Shown here: positions 13,156 through 13,170 of the stretch, in pieces
How positions within the stretch are numbered: the stretch's first letter is position 1
How the letters are laid out: every line of letters begins with the position of its first letter
Origin: an uncultured Eubacteriales bacterium
Lineage (GTDB): Bacteria > Bacillota > Clostridia > Oscillospirales > Oscillospiraceae
Assembly: GCA_902477055.1 (NCBI GenBank)
Contig: CABSFY010000065.1
Span: 1 to 13,170 of the forward strand
Direction: 5' to 3'
Length of the DNA stretch: 13,170 nucleotides
Notes under the pieces: model-generated
What the model was told of the DNA's origin: nothing
The model's database searches: none
The model's input: only the letters and a program-made list of their open reading frames with translations
Made by a program: the position numbers and the translations under genes

Positions 13156-13170
13156 ACCAAGATGGTGATG

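Overview
The window looks like a chromosomal piece of a moderately GC-rich, Gram-positive gut-type clostridium, probably Oscillospiraceae/Ruminococcaceae. The reasons are strong GGAGG-type ribosome binding sites, a lipoprotein and a SipW-type signal peptide, a short ProB without a PUA domain, and a histidine kinase, VTC-domain protein and DUF4956 protein of the kind common in that group. This placement rests on recognition of families, not on a search.

Layout. (1) Positions 1-364: a broken junction. A minus-strand fragment resembling an ISL3-type transposase abuts the last ~80 codons of an ABC-transporter ATPase, which begins abruptly at its signature motif; a strong hairpin terminator follows. 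(2) Positions 432-5712: a divergent surface/signalling locus. One arm (minus) encodes a large lipoprotein with a Cthe_2159-type carbohydrate-binding beta-helix and an in-frame 12-residue tandem repeat. The other arm (plus) encodes a VTC-domain (polyphosphate polymerase fold) protein, a DUF4956 membrane protein, an OmpR/PhoB-type response regulator and its histidine kinase. The gap between the arms holds four TTWWAGG half-sites in one 11-bp register, the layout expected for an OmpR/PhoB-family regulator. (3) Positions 5716-8129: a two-way terminator, a NimA-like flavin/PNPOx-fold protein and a large unrecognised protein with a probable beta-propeller C-terminal half. (4) Positions 8157-10995: a complete proline operon (proB-proA-proC, minus strand) whose tight spacing extends into the unrecognised gene. 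(5) Positions 11059-13170: proB promoter, terminator, a small protein remnant, and a SipW-dependent (TasA/camelysin-like) exported protein fused to a C-terminal beta-helix domain.

How the genes work together. ProB, ProA and ProC convert glutamate to proline. In the divergent locus I infer that the two-component system controls both its own operon and the lipoprotein. The cytosolic VTC domain and the DUF4956 membrane protein resemble a split version of the eukaryotic VTC complex, which couples polyphosphate synthesis to membrane translocation. The lipoprotein would be the outer-surface partner. This module is the best candidate for a poorly described system here; its substrate and product cannot be read from the sequence.
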